From: Sphingomonas horti
GTDB taxonomy: Bacteria > Pseudomonadota > Alphaproteobacteria > Sphingomonadales > Sphingomonadaceae
Assembly (NCBI RefSeq): GCF_009753715.1
Contig: NZ_WQMS01000013.1
Coordinates: 128,796-192,795 of the forward strand
Direction of reading: 5' to 3'
Length of the DNA: 64,000 bases
A model generated the notes under the pieces. It was not told where the DNA came from and ran no database searches. It saw only the letters and a list, made by a program, of their open reading frames with translations. Below are positions 63,637 to 64,000 of this stretch, in pieces (position 1 is the stretch's first letter; each line of letters opens with the position of its first letter). Both the position numbers and the translations under genes were made by a program.

Positions 63637-64000
63637 AGGCGTAGGGACCGCCGCGTTCGAGCGCGCGGGCATAAGCGGGCCGCGCGTGGATGCGGTCGAG
63701 CCAGGCGATGGTGTTCGGCCGCGATGCGTCGAGGCCGGCGCGCTGCCGGGCGGCCTCGAGCGGGAAGCTCATCATGATGTCGGCGGCGGTCAAGCCGTCG
63801 CCGACGAACCAGTCGCGGCCGGCGAGCTCGCGCTCGACGAAGCCCAGGTGATTGTCGATCATCGGCTGGATGCGCTTCTGCGCCGCCTTGCCGAACACCG
63901 GCACGCGGCCCAGCACCAACTTGACCAGCAGCGGCGGCATCAGCGAGCCCTCGGCGTAATGAAGGTAGAAGCGGTAGCGCAGGATCGCGTCCCGGTGCGG
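63629..64000 (-). CDS. Glutathione S-transferase family protein (N terminus outside window)
   Basis: The reading frame is open to the right edge, so only the last ~123 residues are present, mostly the all-helical C-terminal GST domain: LRYRFYLHYAEGSLMPPLLVK, then FVGDGLTAADIMMSFPLEAA with the N-capping/Asp motif of GSTs, and IAWLDRIHARPAYARALERGGPY. The glutathione-binding thioredoxin fold lies beyond the window. Confidence 0.9.
   Translation of the reverse strand, partial: PHRDAILRYRFYLHYAEGSLMPPLLVKLVLGRVPVFGKAAQKRIQPMIDNHLGFVERELAGRDWFVGDGLTAADIMMSFPLEAARQRAGLDASRPNTIAWLDRIHARPAYARALERGGPYAYA

Overview
The window is GC-rich, densely coded alphaproteobacterial chromosome, most likely from a member of the Sphingomonadales (Sphingomonas or a close relative). 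The pointers are the ALAS-type hemA, the order valS-popZ-tolC-pcm, heavy use of 4-nt ATGA/GTGA overlaps, EcfG-type promoters (GGAAC-N16/17-CGTT), and palindromic intergenic repeats of the kind common in this group. I see no transposase, integrase, phage gene or CRISPR array. The first gene (hemA) and the last (a glutathione S-transferase) run off the ends.

Left part (1-30 kb) is mostly housekeeping and stress genes: end of hemA, a TauE/SafE exporter, YqgE/AlgH, a peroxiredoxin, a small stress-type protein, AMP nucleosidase, an SDR, a SIMPL protein, an M2 dipeptidyl carboxypeptidase, a hydrolase/GFA pair divergent from a marR-emrA-emrB efflux operon with a likely operator, an M20 peptidase, a PAS protein, tRNA-Arg(ACG), a lipoprotein, a gamma-carbonic anhydrase, a GNAT, a fused MFS/spermidine synthase, a PLP decarboxylase, hemB, a lipid kinase, a MATE pump, valS carrying an in-frame palindromic repeat, popZ, tolC and pcm.

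Middle part (30-50 kb) is a respiratory island. Leftward runs an eight-gene operon for an A2-type caa3 cytochrome oxidase with an SCO copper chaperone, ending in a membrane-anchored GH1-like protein. Rightward runs actABCDEF for alternative complex III (quinol oxidoreductase). It is followed closely by a membrane protein, a gluconate-dehydrogenase-like subunit pair, an FMN 2-hydroxyacid oxidase and a pyruvate-oxidase-like TPP enzyme. The 140-bp gap between the two operons holds two divergent, perfect matches to the EcfG general-stress promoter. I infer that substrate oxidation, quinol oxidation and oxygen reduction are switched on together under stress.

Right part (50-64 kb) starts with tRNA-Cys and a second oxidase cluster (A1-type subunit I, two subunit III genes, subunit IV and a membrane-anchored cytochrome c). 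After a DUF2189 gene comes the most unusual locus, 56.7-58.3 kb. It is a tandem duplication in which each copy has an 18-codon leader ORF, a stem-loop starting at the leader's stop codon, and a small membrane protein. A single-domain globin gene follows. The window ends with a small gene behind an EcfG promoter, a Sel1/SPOR protein, a Tat-exported M24 peptidase, a dicarboxylate symporter, a LysE exporter, a GNAT and the partial GST.
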